Below, piece after piece: positions 62,291 through 64,000 of a stretch of DNA of 64,000 nt. The notes under the pieces are model-generated. The model was given only the letters and a program-made list of their open reading frames with translations. It was not told the DNA's origin and searched no databases. The stretch lies in assembly GCA_964519665.1 (NCBI GenBank), contig CAZFIV010000007.1, forward strand, positions 1 through 64,000. The letters are read 5' to 3'. The stretch comes from JANQQN01 sp964519665 (GTDB taxonomy: Bacteria; Myxococcota; Kuafuiibacteriia; Kuafuiibacteriales; Kuafuiibacteriaceae). The translations under genes were made by a program, and so were the position numbers. Position 1 is the first letter of the stretch. The number at the start of each line of letters is the position of its first letter.

Positions 62291-63169
62291 ATGACCGATT
62301 CATCACCCGCGGCGTCGATCGCCGACTGGCGGGGCACCGAAGACTACATCGCGTCGCAGGACCTGAGCCGCATCGTCAACGTTGCCGTGACGTTGGGGCG
62401 ACCTCTGCTCATCAAGGGTGAGCCGGGCACGGGCAAGACGCTGTTGGCCCGTTCGGTCGCCGAGGGGCTGGGCCTGGAACTCCTGACCTGGCATGTGAAG
62501 TCGACCACGAAGGCTCGGGATGGCCTATACGTCTACGATACCGTCCAACGCCTCTACGACTCCCGCTTTCAGGACAAGGACGTCTCGGACATCAGTCAGT
62601 ACATTCACCTCGGTGCGCTGGGTCGTGCGTTTGATTCCCCTCAGCGCGTCGTTCTCCTCATTGACGAGATCGACAAGGCTGACGTCGAGTTTCCGAACGA
62701 CCTCCTGCACGAACTCGATGCGATGTCGTTTCATATTCCCGAGACCAATCGGACGATCGCGGCCAAGCACCGTCCGGTCGTAATCATCACCTCCAACTCG
62801 GAAAAGGAGCTCCCCGATGCGTTTTTGCGACGCTCGGTGTTCCACTACATCGAGTTCCCCGATTCCGAGCTGATGGCTCGGATCGTCGAAGTTCACTTCC
62901 CCAGTCTCGGAGCGCAGCTGATGAAGTCGGCTCTCGACGCGTTTTATCGGCTCCGCAAGATCGACGGCCTGCGCAAGCGGCCTTCGACCTCGGAGCTGGT
63001 CGACTGGATCGCCGCCCTGGTAGCCAGCGGCATCGAACCCGAGTCTTTGGATGAGGACATTCCGTTCTTGGGCGTACTGTTGAAGCGCGAGCAGGACGTC
63101 GCGACCGCCATTCGGCGCCTCGCGGCGCAGGGGACGCCCAGGGTCCGGCCGGCGGCGGGAGGAAAATAG
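62291..63169 (+). CDS. MoxR-family AAA+ ATPase
   Basis: 292 residues. Walker A GEPGTGKT at 43-50, Walker B VVLLIDEIDKAD, sensor 1 VIITSNSEKELPDAFLRR, then the helical lid domain (RPSTSELVDWIAAL). MoxR ATPases act as chaperones that remodel or metal-load partner complexes, nearly always with a VWA-domain protein encoded next to them. Here the VWA gene starts three bases after the stop, in agreement. The client is unknown from this window. Confidence 0.93.
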   Translation: MTDSSPAASIADWRGTEDYIASQDLSRIVNVAVTLGRPLLIKGEPGTGKTLLARSVAEGLGLELLTWHVKSTTKARDGLYVYDTVQRLYDSRFQDKDVSDISQYIHLGALGRAFDSPQRVVLLIDEIDKADVEFPNDLLHELDAMSFHIPETNRTIAAKHRPVVIITSNSEKELPDAFLRRSVFHYIEFPDSELMARIVEVHFPSLGAQLMKSALDAFYRLRKIDGLRKRPSTSELVDWIAALVASGIEPESLDEDIPFLGVLLKREQDVATAIRRLAAQGTPRVRPAAGGK

Positions 63170-63172
63170 ACC

Positions 63173-64000
63173 ATGAGCGCGGCGAAAGCGCCCCTGCTGT
63201 TGGGGGACCTGTTCTACGGCCTTCGTCAAGCCGGGCTGAAGGTCGGCATCGGCGAATGGATGGGGCTGATGCAGGCCCTCCGGTCCGGGGTCATCAAGCC
63301 TGACCTCGCCGACTTCTACCACGTCGCTCGGGCCCTCCTCGTGAAGAACGAAGCCCATTTCGACCTGTACGATCAGGTCTTCGCCGCGGTCTTCGGTGGC
63401 CGAGAGCTGCCGGTCAAGGCGGTCGAGGAGATCCTCGAGTGGCTCGAGAATCCAATGTTTCGCGAGCTCACCGAGGAGATGATCGCGGCCGCCGAGAAGC
63501 TGCCGCTTGAAGAGCTCCGTCGACGATTCGAAGAACGGCTGGAGGAACAACGCAAGCGCCACGATGGGGGCAATCGTTGGGTCGGCACCGGAGGCACGTC
63601 GCCCTTCGGCAACGCGGGTCGTAACCCAGCTGGCATCCGCGTCGGCGGGTCGGGGGGCGGTCGCTCCGCCGTTCAGATCGCAACGGCTCGGCAGTACAAG
63701 ATGTACCGGCACGACCGAGTTCTCGACGTTCGGCAGCTCGCGGTGGCCCTCAAGAAGCTACGGCGGCTCACGCGTCGGCACAGCGATCTCGAGCTGGATG
63801 TCGACGAATCGATCGACCAAACCTGCCGAAACGCGGGGGAGCTCACACTTACGTTCACGCCCCCTCGCAAGAACGAAGCGCGGGTTCTGCTGTTGATGGA
63901 TACGGGCGGGTCGATGGATCCGTACTCGCATCTCGTCGAACGGCTGTTCTCGGCGGCCCACGGCCTGCAGCACTGGAAGAAGTTCGAAGCTTTCGCGTTT
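63173..64000 (+). CDS. CoxE-like VWA-domain protein, partner of MoxR (3' end outside window)
   Basis: 276 codons visible, running off the right edge. ATG 63173 follows GGAGG at 63158-63162. The N-terminal about 165 residues form a helical CoxE-type region (LLGDLFYGLRQAGLKVGIGE, FYHVARALLVKNEAHFDLY), then a Gly/Arg-rich stretch. The VWA domain starts at ARVLLLMDTGGSMDP, in which Asp243 begins a D-x-G-x-S variant of the MIDAS metal site (usual form D-x-S-x-S). MoxR plus such a VWA protein is a standard two-component chaperone pair, as in CoxD/CoxE of carbon monoxide dehydrogenase. The remaining VWA residues and any downstream client are outside the window. Confidence 0.9.
   Translation, partial: MSAAKAPLLLGDLFYGLRQAGLKVGIGEWMGLMQALRSGVIKPDLADFYHVARALLVKNEAHFDLYDQVFAAVFGGRELPVKAVEEILEWLENPMFRELTEEMIAAAEKLPLEELRRRFEERLEEQRKRHDGGNRWVGTGGTSPFGNAGRNPAGIRVGGSGGGRSAVQIATARQYKMYRHDRVLDVRQLAVALKKLRRLTRRHSDLELDVDESIDQTCRNAGELTLTFTPPRKNEARVLLLMDTGGSMDPYSHLVERLFSAAHGLQHWKKFEAFAF

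Overview
The window looks like a chromosomal contig from a high-GC member of the Myxococcota (former Deltaproteobacteria), probably metagenome-assembled because a 100-base run of N interrupts it at 14201-14300. The taxonomic evidence is internal. A 2081-residue exported protein carries six myxobacterial disulfide (DUF4215-type) repeats and ends in a MYXO-CTERM-like tail. IF3 appears to start at an ATC codon and carries an acidic C-terminal extension, both features known from Myxococcus IF3 (Dsg). A four-domain reductase/AMP-ligase/ACP/acyltransferase protein resembles the myxobacterial ether-lipid enzyme ElbD. There are no rRNA or tRNA genes and no CRISPR array.

Layout. 1-6170 is accessory DNA: the tail of an Rpn-like nuclease, a truncated rve transposase, then an AraC regulator, a membrane-anchored arylsulfatase and a membrane-anchored DJ-1/PfpI protein, in visibly less GC-rich DNA. 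6169-12648 is a minus-strand run: gamma-glutamyltransferase-like enzyme, methyltransferase, CBS protein, LplT-PlsC fusion, VOC protein, short pyrophosphatase and GroES-like protein. infC and a coiled-coil gene (plus strand) meet a dihydrolipoamide-dehydrogenase-like gene across a 40-bp tandem repeat. 15922-24657 (minus) holds a metzincin-like secreted protein, RsmB, an SDR coupled to the ElbD-like enzyme, and a MazG-like protein.

25129-34122: a DUF4912 protein, a GH57 branching enzyme, two metallophosphoesterases and a pyrophosphatase form a plus-strand run. RF3 follows on the minus strand, and then a decayed M20-peptidase remnant. 34160-42324 is a translationally coupled surface pair: the giant calcium-binding-repeat protein and an OmpA-family protein with thrombospondin type-3 repeats.

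42404-48053 is the most interesting locus. It is a tightly overlapping minus-strand cassette of coiled-coil protein, roadblock-like/TM/OmpA protein, Ras-like small GTPase and histidine kinase, divergent from a sigma-54 response regulator. The shared promoter region contains an exact 12-bp direct repeat. I infer an envelope-sensing GTPase/two-component system.

48097-64000: MetY (with a TTGGGG repeat in its 5' end), a CoA-binding protein, DNA polymerase I with an apparently dead proofreading domain, a LysR regulator, a REC-histidine kinase, a lipoprotein and a CheY-like protein. These are followed by a FliK-like/FlhB-tail pair, a second GH57 enzyme, a REC-GGDEF protein and a MoxR/VWA pair cut by the window end. 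Signalling genes and alpha-glucan metabolism recur through the window.
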